Source of the DNA: Azonexus sp.
GTDB lineage: Bacteria; Pseudomonadota; Gammaproteobacteria; Burkholderiales; Rhodocyclaceae
Reading direction: 5' to 3'
DNA: 39,714 nucleotides
Assembly (NCBI GenBank): GCA_031277255.1
Contig: JAITMS010000132.1
Span: forward strand, 1-39,714
The notes beneath the pieces were generated by a model that was not told the origin of the DNA, did not search any database, and worked only from the letters and a program-made list of their open reading frames with translations. Below, in pieces: positions 7,257 through 15,759 of this stretch. Numbering within the stretch: position 1 is the first letter of the stretch; every line of letters starts with the position of its first letter. The translations under genes were made by a program, and so were the position numbers.

Positions 7257-8561
7257 TCAGATTTTCGCCGATTCGCTGACGGCGGTTTCCGCCTCCGCCT
7301 CAAGCGGGCCGAGCAGCCGGTAAACAGTGGTTGCGCCCTTGCCCTTGAGGTAGGCGCGCCGCGCTTCGGCAAAGCGGAAGCAGCCCGCCAGACGGCCCTG
7401 TGTCCGGGCGTCGACCTGGATCACGCCAGCGACGCCATCGCTGGTGATGCGGCTGGCCAGATTGACCGTATCGCCCCAGAGGTCGTAAATGAATTTTTTG
7501 CGGCCAACGACGCCAGCGACAACCGGCCCGGTGCTGATGCCGATGCGCAAATCGAGAGCGAGGCTGGCGTCGGCAAAATCGCGCCGCAACACATCATGCA
7601 TGGCGAGCGCCAGTTCGGCGACGGCGCGGGTGTAATCGCCGCTTTCGTGATTGAGGCCGCCAGCGACCATGTAGGCATCGCCGATGGTCTTGATCTTTTC
7701 GACGCCGTACTGTTCGGCCAGTTCGTCAAAGGCCGAAAAAACGCGGTTGAGCATGGCGAACACCTGCTCCGGCGTCATACCCTCGGCGATGCGGGTGAAA
7801 TCGACGATGTCGGCGAACATCACGGTCACTTCGGCAAAACCGTCGGCAATCGCGGTCTTGTCGCGCTTTAGCCGCTCGGCGATGGGGGCGGGCAGGATGT
7901 TGAGGAGGAGGCGCTCGGAGCGTTCCTGCTCCGCCTGCAAGCGTTCGTGGGTGGCTTCCAGTTCGGCCCGGGCGCGCGCCCTTTCGATGACCGCGTAGCG
8001 CAAGAGCAGATAGACGATGCTGGAGACGGCGGCGAAATTGAGGGCGAAGAAGAAAACACTGGTCTCTGCCGCGATCTTCGGGCCGCTGGTCAGCGGGTTG
8101 TCGGCCAGGTAATAGTCAAAGAAGCCGGAGAGCGCCGTCAGGAACAGATAGGCAATGAACCAGGCAATCGACTCGCGCGGGCTGAAGATCAAAACCGCGC
8201 CAATCGGCGCCAAAAGCCCCCAGAGACTGGCGCCGCTGGCGGTGATGAAATTACCGATCCCCCACTGCACGGCAAAAGGCGCAAAGAGAAAGAGCGCCAG
8301 TTGCGAATAGCGGAAAAAATTGAAATGGCCGCTGTAAAAGAAAAAAAGCAGATTGCCGACCAGCAGCAACTGAAAAGTAAACGGCTCGGCCACCGAAAAC
8401 CGCGGCCCCAACTGGCCGTAGAGAAAGAGCCAGAGCATCGAGCCGAACGAGACGAGGCCGGTGGCGAAAATGAGCAGCGATTTTTTCAGCCGTGTCTCGG
8501 CATCGTCGGCGGGATTGAGGCCGATGTGATGGAGGGCGGGAAAGAGAGGAGAGCGGCTCAT
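7257..8561 (-). CDS. membrane-bound class III adenylate cyclase
   Basis: This 434-residue enzyme is predicted to make cAMP from ATP. Residues 28-190 form about six membrane helices. A short coiled coil (about 190-220) leads into the catalytic domain (about 243-385). Metal-binding aspartates are D251 (in MFADIVDFT) and D295 (in KTIGDAYMV). The purine-selecting pair is K291 and D360 (in YDLWGDTVN), typical of adenylate rather than guanylate cyclases. Transition-state residues N367 and R371 (TVNLASR) are present. The NILPAPIAERLK linker is usual for this family. The gene lies inside the pilus cluster between two prepilin genes on the same strand, which suggests that cAMP signalling is tied to pilus function. 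Confidence 0.9.
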   Translation of the reverse strand: MSRSPLFPALHHIGLNPADDAETRLKKSLLIFATGLVSFGSMLWLFLYGQLGPRFSVAEPFTFQLLLVGNLLFFFYSGHFNFFRYSQLALFLFAPFAVQWGIGNFITASGASLWGLLAPIGAVLIFSPRESIAWFIAYLFLTALSGFFDYYLADNPLTSGPKIAAETSVFFFALNFAAVSSIVYLLLRYAVIERARARAELEATHERLQAEQERSERLLLNILPAPIAERLKRDKTAIADGFAEVTVMFADIVDFTRIAEGMTPEQVFAMLNRVFSAFDELAEQYGVEKIKTIGDAYMVAGGLNHESGDYTRAVAELALAMHDVLRRDFADASLALDLRIGISTGPVVAGVVGRKKFIYDLWGDTVNLASRITSDGVAGVIQVDARTQGRLAGCFRFAEARRAYLKGKGATTVYRLLGPLEAEAETAVSESAKI

Positions 8562-8568
8562 GGGGGGG

Positions 8569-8655
8569 CAGGTATCAGGGATCGGGGATCAGGGATCAGC
8601 TTGGATAGGCTTGGGCAAGGGTAACTGATCCCTGATACCTGATCCCTGATACCTG
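8569..8655. repeat. long imperfect inverted repeat of ATCAGGG units
   Basis: A 31-base arm (8569-8599) built of repeated GGTATCAGGGATC-type units is mirrored by the arm 8625-8655, with about three mismatches and a 25-base loop. It fills the whole gap between a prepilin gene and the cyclase gene. As RNA it would form a strong hairpin that could block read-through or stabilise the upstream message. It resembles the short-unit repeat at 18836-18870 in style but not in sequence. Confidence 0.75.
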
Positions 8656-9390
8656 TCAAGGCAGGCGGCCCGTGGTCACCATGCGGCTCATCAGTATCGG
8701 CAGCGGCACCCAGGTGACTTCATCATCGAAATCGGGGCTTTGCGGGCGGCTGACGAAATTTGTGTTGTCATCGGCATTTTCCAGTTCATTCCCGGCAGCG
8801 CCGGAACGCCGTTTGCCATCCCGGCCATAGCCGCCCAAGCCGTTGCGACCGTGGGAGATGACGATGACGGGCAGCTCGGTAGCAATGTTGGCCGTGCCGT
8901 CGGCGACGGTGATGTTGCCCTGCGAGCAGAGAGCGAAGCTGGCTTGGACAGGCGGTGGTGGCGTTGAAGCAGGCGGATCGCACTTGGGAACAGTGTTTTC
9001 GTCGATTTTGTCGGCAAATTCTGGCACAACCCGGTAGGTGAAACGTTGACCCCACGGGTCGGTTTCCGGCAGGCCGAGCGTTGCCCAGGGCAGGACGCCC
9101 TTTTCAAGATCCTCCGTGGCGACGCCCGCGCCGACAGTGCCGGAGGCCAGCGTGGGATCGGCTGCTGGCGGCAGCCGCCCGTTGGCAAGCGCGTAGCCGA
9201 TCAACGCCTCACGGATGTCGGCCAGTTGGCGGCGGACTTCGGTGAGGCGCCGGGTTTCTTGCTGGGCGCTCAAGGTCATCATCAGGCCACCGGCGAGCAG
9301 GGTGAAAATGACCAGGACGATGGCCAGTTCAATCAGGGAAAAACCGGCGCTGGAACAGGGCGTTGGCAGGTGGCGAAGGGAACGCGTCAT
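8656..9390 (-). CDS. prepilin-type minor pilin / pseudopilin
   Basis: The 244-residue product has a 16-residue leader ending in a Gly (PTPCSSAG) and then FSLIELAIVLVIFTLLAGGL. It is a classic class III prepilin with E5 in the mature chain. The mature part starts with a long helix (TRRLTEVRRQLADIREALIGYALANGRLP cut into shorter runs). It continues with a beta-rich domain holding PWATLGLPETDPWGQRFTYR, a feature of MshO/GspH-like minor pilins. The start overlaps the end of the upstream minor-pilin gene (ATGA), so the two are translationally coupled. It is probably a minor pilin that primes assembly or sits at the tip. Confidence 0.85.
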   Translation of the reverse strand: MTRSLRHLPTPCSSAGFSLIELAIVLVIFTLLAGGLMMTLSAQQETRRLTEVRRQLADIREALIGYALANGRLPPAADPTLASGTVGAGVATEDLEKGVLPWATLGLPETDPWGQRFTYRVVPEFADKIDENTVPKCDPPASTPPPPVQASFALCSQGNITVADGTANIATELPVIVISHGRNGLGGYGRDGKRRSGAAGNELENADDNTNFVSRPQSPDFDDEVTWVPLPILMSRMVTTGRLP

Positions 9391-10373
9391 GGCAGGATTA
9401 CCGTATGTCCGTAAAGTGAAACGCTGCGCTTGGCTCTATCGTAAGTGATTTGGGCAAACCATCTATTATTGGCGAGGCTTTCATGCCATTTGTGTGGAGG
9501 GTCATCCTTCTTTTCCGGTATCCATGTTGGTGAAGGAATCTCGGCATAAGCTTCATCCAGATACGGGAAAAATTGGGTTTTATTTTCTCCGTCCGGGTTG
9601 CTGGTGTCGGCTTCAGGCTCCGGCCCAGGTTTGCCATCGCCGTCGGTATCGACTTCAGGCAGCGGCTTGCCGGTCAGCCCGGCGGCGGCTACGGCATAGC
9701 GGATTTCACCAAGAATGCGCGGAGCCACGGCATTCATCAGGGTGTTGCGATCGAGAGCGATGAGGCGGTCGTTGAATTGGCTGTCGGCAGGGCCGGAGAA
9801 ATAGGCGCCGTCGTTGTCGTGGTTGCTGGCGGCGGGGTTGCCGTCGACATTGTCGAGATAGTCGGCGATCTTGAGGCTTGGTCTGGACTGACCAGTCAAT
9901 GATCCGCCCGGCGCGATGATGAGGGCGACGATGTCGCCTTGACCGTCGAGGGACAAGGTTCCAGGGGTGTCGCTGTTGATTGCCGTATTGCCGTCATTGA
10001 AGTTGGGCGACAGTACGTACCACAAACTTTCGCTGGAGGCGTCGCGCGGGTCGTTTATATCGAGGGTGCGCCACGGTAGCCAGCCGATGTAGGCGGAGCC
10101 GCTGTAGGTGTCGCACTTGGGATAAGCCAGATCGGCGATGCCGTCGACGTCAAGGTCTGGACAAGGCAGGCTGCCGGGCCGGTTGGCGTCGCCGATGGCG
10201 CGAGCGATCAGGGCTTCGCGGGCGGCGGTCAGCGCGGTGATGGTCTGGGCTTCGCGCTCGATCCGGGTCGGGCCGCGGCGGCCTTGCAGTAGCAGGAAGC
10301 CAATGCCGATGATGAGGATCAGCATCAGGCCGAGCAGGACTACGCCGCGCTGGGGCTGGCGGAGGCGGTTCAT
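9387..10373 (-). CDS. PilX/GspK-like minor pilin with EF-hand-like loop
   Basis: The 328-residue product begins MNRLRQPQRG followed by VVLLGLMLILIIGIGFLLLQ. This resembles a prepilin N-terminus, but the usual Glu at mature position 5 is absent, as in GspK- and PilX-type tip subunits. The rest is an exported domain with several Asp/Asn-rich loops. One is DTDGDG at residues 242-247, a calcium-binding EF-hand-like pattern. The cysteines in LPCPDLDVDG and PKCDTY may pair. The frame is open for 122 codons upstream, but ATG 10373 overlaps the stop of the preceding gene and puts the leader at the N-terminus. The function as a pilus-tip component is inferred from context. Confidence 0.75.
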   Translation of the reverse strand: MNRLRQPQRGVVLLGLMLILIIGIGFLLLQGRRGPTRIEREAQTITALTAAREALIARAIGDANRPGSLPCPDLDVDGIADLAYPKCDTYSGSAYIGWLPWRTLDINDPRDASSESLWYVLSPNFNDGNTAINSDTPGTLSLDGQGDIVALIIAPGGSLTGQSRPSLKIADYLDNVDGNPAASNHDNDGAYFSGPADSQFNDRLIALDRNTLMNAVAPRILGEIRYAVAAAGLTGKPLPEVDTDGDGKPGPEPEADTSNPDGENKTQFFPYLDEAYAEIPSPTWIPEKKDDPPHKWHESLANNRWFAQITYDRAKRSVSLYGHTVILP

Positions 10374-10720
10374 GGCTGGGGCGGGGTGACGGTAATGCGG
10401 CCGCCGCCGAGGAGCGGCTGGCGCTCGCCGCTGACGGGATCGAAGCTGTCGCCGACTGGCGCCGGGGGCGGCGTGGCCTGGCCCTGCCAGTCGGGGTGGC
10501 CGTTGATCCAGCGCATGGTTGGCCGACCGGCGCGGCGAATCTCGCCATTGATGGTGAGGCGTTGTCCGGCGTCGCTGCCGGGGTCGCGCAGGCGTTGCTG
10601 GTCGAGGGCCTGACGGGCTTCCGGCGTGAGGAACAGGCGGCCCAGTCGCGGCTCGCCGCTGGCCGGGGCGATGACAGCGAGAAAGAGCAGGCAGGCGGGC
10701 AGGAATTTCATGGACTTCAT
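10370..10720 (-). CDS. small exported protein in the MshK position
   Basis: The 116-residue product has a signal peptide (MKSMKFLPACLLFLAVIAPASG) and a short Pro-rich periplasmic part. The segment RLTINGEIRRAGRPTMRWING looks like the inner-membrane clamp protein PilP/MshK type, where a small beta domain engages the secretin. It sits between mshJ and the minor-pilin genes, where mshK lies in MSHA operons. It overlaps both neighbours by 4 bp. Sequence similarity to a named family is not strong enough to be sure, so the MshK label rests mainly on position. Confidence 0.65.
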   Translation of the reverse strand: MKSMKFLPACLLFLAVIAPASGEPRLGRLFLTPEARQALDQQRLRDPGSDAGQRLTINGEIRRAGRPTMRWINGHPDWQGQATPPPAPVGDSFDPVSGERQPLLGGGRITVTPPQP

Positions 10721-11310
10721 GGCGGGCGGGCGCGGTCAAGGGTGACCCAGCTTAAATCGCATTCGGCGGCCAGTTGGGCGAGGTCATTGTTGGTCTCGGC
10801 ATTGGCGAGCGGGGCCAGGGAACATTGGCGGATCAGAACCAGCGCCCTGGCTTCGCTTTGCAGGCTGGCGAGGACGCGCAGCAGGTCTTCTTCATGCGCC
10901 AGCCGCAACTGGAGCCGCAGCGGGCTGGCGAACCAGGCATGGCTGTCGCTGCCCGGACCAAGCGGCTGACGGACGCCAAATTCGTAACTGAGGCCGGGAA
11001 TGCGCCAGCGGTTCTGGATGTCGCGCAGCAATTCCGTCCATTCCAGCCGCCGTTCCGGCCCGGTGATCCCGCTTTGTTGCAGCCCCTGGAGCCATGCCGC
11101 CCGCTCTTTCAGTTCCTGTTCTTCGCGGCGTGCTTGACGGAGCCGTTGTTCGCCGCCTGATTTGCGCAGGGCGGCCTCGTCGCGCTGGCGCAGGGCGGCC
11201 TCGCGGTCGCCATGACTGAGCCAGGCGAAGACGCTGGCGAACAGGGCCAGCGCCAGTGCGCCGAGAATCGGCCAGCGCAAGTTGTTGATGTTGCGCCAGA
11301 AGTGTTTCAT
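10717..11310 (-). CDS. mshJ: MshJ-like (PilO-type) pilus assembly protein
   Basis: The 197-residue protein has a single N-terminal membrane helix (about residues 12-32, LRWPILGALALALFASVFAW). A coiled coil rich in Arg and Glu follows (about 35-75), then a small alpha/beta domain. This is the layout of PilO/GspM-type proteins, which link the cytoplasmic motor to the periplasmic part of the machine. It overlaps mshI upstream and the mshK-like gene downstream by 4 bp each. The label MshJ follows from architecture plus operon position. Confidence 0.72.
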   Translation of the reverse strand: MKHFWRNINNLRWPILGALALALFASVFAWLSHGDREAALRQRDEAALRKSGGEQRLRQARREEQELKERAAWLQGLQQSGITGPERRLEWTELLRDIQNRWRIPGLSYEFGVRQPLGPGSDSHAWFASPLRLQLRLAHEEDLLRVLASLQSEARALVLIRQCSLAPLANAETNNDLAQLAAECDLSWVTLDRARPP

Positions 11311-12854
11311 GGCTTTTCAAGCCGCCTGATTTCGATGCGAAAGGGCTGCGCCTGAGCGGTTTCGTCGCGCTCGCCGCCGCCGCGCAGGGGCCGTTCCGAT
11401 TCGAGATCGAAGGGCGGTTGCAGGATGCGCACGCGGTTGTCCGGGTCTTGCCGCAGCCGGTCGACGAAGGCGTTGAAGCTGACCAGCACTTCACGGGCGC
11501 TGGCCGCCCACGCCAACTGGACATGGCCGGAGACGACGAGGGTTTCGTCGTCGCTGTCGAGGGGGGGGGCGGCATCGGGAGCGCCATCGGCGGGCGTCTG
11601 GCCGAGCCGCCAGTCGAGGCGGTCGAGGATGATTGCGGGCGTCTGGTCGAGAACCTCTCCCAGTCGGCGCAGGGCCGGGCCGGGGTGGCGCTGCTGGCTG
11701 AGCGTGGCGTAACGCGCGGTGAGGCGGCCCAGGGTGGCGTTGTCGAGCGGTGTATCGTCCGTCGCCAGTTGCGGGAAGGTGGCGGCGATTTGATCGTAAC
11801 GGGCGGCCAGTTCCGTTTCGCCGCTGGAGAGCGCCGCCGCTTCCTGACGCAGGGCGCGGGCTGTCCACGCTTCATGGCTGGCGAAGAGGATGCCGCCCAG
11901 AAAGACGACCAGACCGGCGCCGACGATGCCGTAACGCAGTCGGGCAAGCAGGTAATCGTGGCGATGGCTGGCGGCGGCGAACTGCTGGCGTGGCGGCGCG
12001 GTGGCCAGCAATTGCAGGAAGAGGAGGTCGCAACGGTCATCGGCGGGCAGTGTTTTGAGGCCGATCTTGCGGGCGGCGAGATGGCTGTCGATGATGCTGA
12101 AATCGAGCGCGCCGCTGCTCTCGCCGTATTCGGCGCAGGCTTTGGCAATGGCCGGGACGGCGGTTGGCGCGGCGATGATGATGACCGGCAGGCGGTCGTC
12201 GCGGCTGATCAGGCGCTGGCCGATCAGGTATTGCTGCAATTTGACGGCTTCGGCGGCAAAGCTCCGGGCGCTGCTGTCAATGTCGTTGTCATTGACCGGG
12301 GCGGTGCGCGAGAACAGGGTGCGGCCATCCTTCAGATAGCTTTCACGTAGCGAGCGATCCTGCATGGTCAGCAGGATGCAGGCGCGCTGGCCGCTGCCGA
12401 GTTTTTTGAGCAGACCGCCGCCCAACTGGGCAACGGTGTAGATGCCGGACAGCGGTGCGCTGACATCGGCAATGAATTTCAGCCAGGGTTCAATCTGGGC
12501 TGGATTGGTCAGCGCCGCCAGCAACAGTTTTTCGTTCTTGCGCTGGCCGGTTTCGTAGCCCAGGGAGGTAAACGCGGCAAAGGGCGAACCCATGAAATGC
12601 CGGGCCAGGCGGCGGGCGATCAGGGCTTTGCGGTCAGCGCCCTGAAGAAAGGGAATGGTCTCGATGACCCGTTCTTCCTCGACCACGTTGGTGAGGAGCG
12701 CGAAATCGCTGCCGCTCTGCCCGGCCAGGTAGTGCTTGAAAGCAAAGAGACCTTCGTCGCTGTCGGCGAAGCTGCCTTCAAAAAAGAACTGGCCCCGCCG
12801 CCAGAGGTAGGCGCTCAGGCGATGGGCGTCGAGGTAGAGAAAGCGGCGGCTCAT
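11307..12854 (-). CDS. mshI: MshI-like protein, PilM-type head joined to a PilN-like tail
   Basis: The 515-residue product starts with a cytoplasmic actin-fold-like region (about residues 1-310, MSRRFLYLDAHRLSAYLWRR and later QLGGGLLKKLG) of the PilM/MshI kind. A membrane segment (about 325-345, YGIVGAGLVVFLGGILFAS) and a periplasmic domain with a coiled start follow, as in PilN/GspL. One chain therefore spans the inner membrane and covers both roles, as GspL does in type II secretion. It should form the inner-membrane assembly platform with MshJ. The ATG overlaps the mshG stop. Confidence 0.75.
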   Translation of the reverse strand: MSRRFLYLDAHRLSAYLWRRGQFFFEGSFADSDEGLFAFKHYLAGQSGSDFALLTNVVEEERVIETIPFLQGADRKALIARRLARHFMGSPFAAFTSLGYETGQRKNEKLLLAALTNPAQIEPWLKFIADVSAPLSGIYTVAQLGGGLLKKLGSGQRACILLTMQDRSLRESYLKDGRTLFSRTAPVNDNDIDSSARSFAAEAVKLQQYLIGQRLISRDDRLPVIIIAAPTAVPAIAKACAEYGESSGALDFSIIDSHLAARKIGLKTLPADDRCDLLFLQLLATAPPRQQFAAASHRHDYLLARLRYGIVGAGLVVFLGGILFASHEAWTARALRQEAAALSSGETELAARYDQIAATFPQLATDDTPLDNATLGRLTARYATLSQQRHPGPALRRLGEVLDQTPAIILDRLDWRLGQTPADGAPDAAPPLDSDDETLVVSGHVQLAWAASAREVLVSFNAFVDRLRQDPDNRVRILQPPFDLESERPLRGGGERDETAQAQPFRIEIRRLEKP

Positions 12855-14050
12855 GTCGGCAGCTTGCTGATGATGTCGTAAATCGGGCCGATCACCGAAA
12901 GCATGATCCAGCCGAGGAGGATGCCCATGAACAGGGTCAGAACCGGCTCGATCAGCGATTGCGCCTTGGCGACCGATTCCTTGACATCGCGGGTGTAAAA
13001 ATAGCTGACGTTGTTGAGCGCCCGGTCGAGCGCCCCGGAGTTTTCGCCGACGCGCAACATGCGCACCACCAGCGGCGGAAACAGCCCGGCATCCTGAAAC
13101 GCGCCAGCGACATTGCGGCCTTCGCGGATCGACTGTTCGGCCCGTTCCAGCGCCTGACGGACGACGCGGTTGCCGACGATGTCCTGGGTGGCGCGGATTG
13201 ATTCAAGGATCGGGATGCCCGCCGCGTAGAGCATGGCGAAGGTATTGGCAAAGCGCGACAGGATGATTTTTTTGAGAATCGGGCCGAGCGCGGGCAGACG
13301 CAGCTTCCAGTCATCGAAGCGGAGGCGGGCGGCCGGACTGCGGCGCCAGATAAAGACCGCCAGCCCGCCGATACAGAGCGGCAAGAGCGCCACGACATAG
13401 CCGTAATTGACCAGCAGGTCGGAGACGAGAAAAAGCGCCTGGGTCTGGAGCGGCAATTCCTGGCCCATGCTGCTGACGAAAACCTTGAGCTTGGGGACGA
13501 GAAAAGCCATGAGGAAGAAGGCGGCGGCGAGGACGACGATGGCGACGAAGGCCGGGTAGAGCAGCAGTTTTTTGGTGTGGGCGACGAGTTCGTCTTCCCA
13601 GCGCAGCGATTCGCCGATGCTGTCGAGCACTTCCGGCAACTGGCCGCTGTTTTCGCCCGCCCGCACGAGATTGACAAAAACCCGCGAGAACACGCCGGGG
13701 TGCGCCGCCAGGGCTTCCGAGAGGGTGCGCCCGCCTTCGATGCCTTCGATGAGGGCGGCGACGACTTCACGAAAACGCGGATGTTCGATCGAATCGCGCA
13801 GGTCAGAGAGGCCATCGAGAATGGGGACGCCAGCGCGGGAGAGTTGTTCGAGATGAAAGCAGAAATTGATGAGTTCCAGCCGTGGCGGCGAACGCCGCCC
13901 GAACAGGGCGCGCCGCTCGACCTGGCGGCCCGTGACCAGATCAAGCTCCATCCGCTTCAAGCGCATTTCGAGATCAATCAGGTTGATGGCGTCAAGCTGG
14001 CCGGTGCTCATGCGGCCTTCGGCGCTGATGGCTTTGTAGTGGAAGAGCAT
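12851..14050 (-). CDS. mshG: MshG, GspF/PilC-family inner-membrane platform protein
   Basis: This 399-residue polytopic protein is of the normal GspF size. It has two related T2SSF domains (about residues 65-190 and 270-390), visible as LSRAGVPILDGLSDLRDSIEHP and its counterpart FAMLYAAGIPILESIRATQD. Membrane helices lie near residues 165-190, 215-240 and 370-395. GspF proteins couple the cytoplasmic ATPase to pilin extraction from the membrane. It starts 2 bp after the mshE stop and overlaps mshI, matching the order in MSHA operons. Confidence 0.9.
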   Translation of the reverse strand: MLFHYKAISAEGRMSTGQLDAINLIDLEMRLKRMELDLVTGRQVERRALFGRRSPPRLELINFCFHLEQLSRAGVPILDGLSDLRDSIEHPRFREVVAALIEGIEGGRTLSEALAAHPGVFSRVFVNLVRAGENSGQLPEVLDSIGESLRWEDELVAHTKKLLLYPAFVAIVVLAAAFFLMAFLVPKLKVFVSSMGQELPLQTQALFLVSDLLVNYGYVVALLPLCIGGLAVFIWRRSPAARLRFDDWKLRLPALGPILKKIILSRFANTFAMLYAAGIPILESIRATQDIVGNRVVRQALERAEQSIREGRNVAGAFQDAGLFPPLVVRMLRVGENSGALDRALNNVSYFYTRDVKESVAKAQSLIEPVLTLFMGILLGWIMLSVIGPIYDIISKLPT

Positions 14051-14052
14051 GG

Positions 14053-15759
14053 CTACATCCGGTCGGTCAGGTCGACCACCCGCGCCAGTTCTTCGAGCGA
14101 TGTGATACCGCTGCGGACGCGCTTCAGGCCGTCGTCGGCGAGCGTCGTAAAGCCTTGGGCCGCGGCCCGCTGGCGGATCTCGTGCGTGGTCGCGCGGCGG
14201 GCGATCAATTCATCGAGACCGGCATCGAGGCGCAGCACTTCCATGATCGCCATGCGCCCGCGATAACCCTGAAAATCGCAACGCTCGCAGCCGCTGGGGC
14301 TGAACAGCCGGGGCCGCTGCTCGTCGGGCGGCAAGCCAAGCAGCCGCAATTCATGCGCCTCGGCGTGATAGGGCGCCTTGCAGTAGGGGCACAGGCGGCG
14401 CACCAGACGCTGGGCGATGATGCCGATGATGTTGCCAGCCATGATGTCGGGCAGGACGCCGATGTCGAGCAGGCGCGGGACAGCGCCGATGGCCGAATTG
14501 GTGTGCAGGGTGGTGAATACCTGATGGCCGGTCATGGCGGCGCGAAAGGCCATTTCGGCGGTTTCGGCGTCGCGCACTTCGCCGACGAGAATGACATCCG
14601 GGTCCTGGCGCATCATCGAGCGGATGCCGTTGGCGAAATCGAGCTTGGCGCTTTCCGCCACCGAGGTCTGGCGAACCAGGGCCAGCGGGTATTCGACCGG
14701 ATCTTCGAGGGTCATGATGTGGATGCCCTCGGCGTTGATGTGGTTGAGGATGGAGTAGAGGGTCGTCGTTTTGCCGCTGCCGGTCGGCCCGGTGACGAGA
14801 ATGATGCCTTCGGGCCGGGCGATCATCAGCTTCAACTGGCGCAGGTGCTCCTCGGCGAGGCCGAGTTGGGCGAGCGGGACGATGCCCTTGTGCCGGTCGA
14901 GAACGCGCAGGACGATGTTTTCGCCATGAATGGTCGGCTGGCAGGCGGCGCGAAAATCAATCGCCCGGCCAGAGACCAGCAGGCTGATGCGGCCATCCTG
15001 CGGCGCGCGCTTCTCGGCGATGTTCATGCCGGAGAGCACCTTGATACGCACCGTCATCGCTGGCCAGTAGGATTTGTGCAGGGCGCGGATCTGGCGCAGG
15101 ATGCCGTCGATCCGGTAACGGATGCGCAAGAAATTGGCTTCCGGCTCGAAGTGGATGTCGGAAGCGTTGTGCTTGACGGCGTCGGTGAGGATCGAGTCGA
15201 TCAGGCGCACCACCGGCTGGCTGTACTGGTTGTCGCTGGCCGAGATGCTCTTCCAGTCGATTTCGCCGGTTTCGATTTCGTGCAGGATGCCGTCAATCGA
15301 CAGTTCGTAACCGTAATACTGGTCGATGGCGCGGTCGATTTCCGATTCCCCGGCGAGCAGGGTTTCGATCTCGACCTGTTCGCCGATCAGCGTCCGCACG
15401 CGGTCGAGGCCGACAATGTCGTTCACATCCGAAATGGCCAGCGTCAGCCGCTGGCTGTGCTCGTCGTAATCAAGCGGCAGCAGGTGGTAGCGTTTGGCCA
15501 GGTCGCGCGGCACCATTTTCAAGGCCAGCGGGTCGACCGCCGCGTAAGTGAGGTCAACGCTCTCTTTGCCGAGACTCTCCGACAAGGTTTGGCGCAAGGT
15601 CGCCTCGGTGACGAAGCCGAGCGCGACGAGGAGCTTGCCGATCGGCTGGTCGTGCTTCATCTGCTCCAAGAGCGCGATGCGTAACTGGTCTTCGGAGAGG
15701 ATGCCTTCGGCAATCAGGATCTGGCCGATGGGTTGACGTTGCAGCACGGCGGGACTCAT
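14053..15759 (-). CDS. mshE: MshE, GspE-family pilus extension ATPase
   Basis: This 568-residue hexameric ATPase powers pilus extension. The N-terminal MshEN region (residues 10-62) has two c-di-GMP-binding-type repeats. The leading Arg of each is replaced by Pro (P10 and P39), and the closing Gln of the second by Ser (S62). The ATPase part has Walker A GPTGSGKT (324-331), an Asp box around MTLEDPVEYP, Walker B DVILVGEVRD (from 388) and the His box GHQVFTTLHT. A four-Cys zinc site is at C457, C460, C491 and C494. The start overlaps mshN. Catalytic residues look intact; altered c-di-GMP control is possible. Confidence 0.92.
   Translation of the reverse strand: MSPAVLQRQPIGQILIAEGILSEDQLRIALLEQMKHDQPIGKLLVALGFVTEATLRQTLSESLGKESVDLTYAAVDPLALKMVPRDLAKRYHLLPLDYDEHSQRLTLAISDVNDIVGLDRVRTLIGEQVEIETLLAGESEIDRAIDQYYGYELSIDGILHEIETGEIDWKSISASDNQYSQPVVRLIDSILTDAVKHNASDIHFEPEANFLRIRYRIDGILRQIRALHKSYWPAMTVRIKVLSGMNIAEKRAPQDGRISLLVSGRAIDFRAACQPTIHGENIVLRVLDRHKGIVPLAQLGLAEEHLRQLKLMIARPEGIILVTGPTGSGKTTTLYSILNHINAEGIHIMTLEDPVEYPLALVRQTSVAESAKLDFANGIRSMMRQDPDVILVGEVRDAETAEMAFRAAMTGHQVFTTLHTNSAIGAVPRLLDIGVLPDIMAGNIIGIIAQRLVRRLCPYCKAPYHAEAHELRLLGLPPDEQRPRLFSPSGCERCDFQGYRGRMAIMEVLRLDAGLDELIARRATTHEIRQRAAAQGFTTLADDGLKRVRSGITSLEELARVVDLTDRM

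Noticed and set aside
7257-8561. Guanylate cyclase activity for the class III cyclase
   Set aside because: Guanylate cyclases have Glu and Cys/Gly-type residues at the purine-selecting positions; here Lys and Asp are found, as in adenylate cyclases.
14155-15684. 509-codon plus-strand frame opposite mshE
   Set aside because: Antisense shadow of a clear GspE-family gene; low-complexity composition and no recognisable motif.
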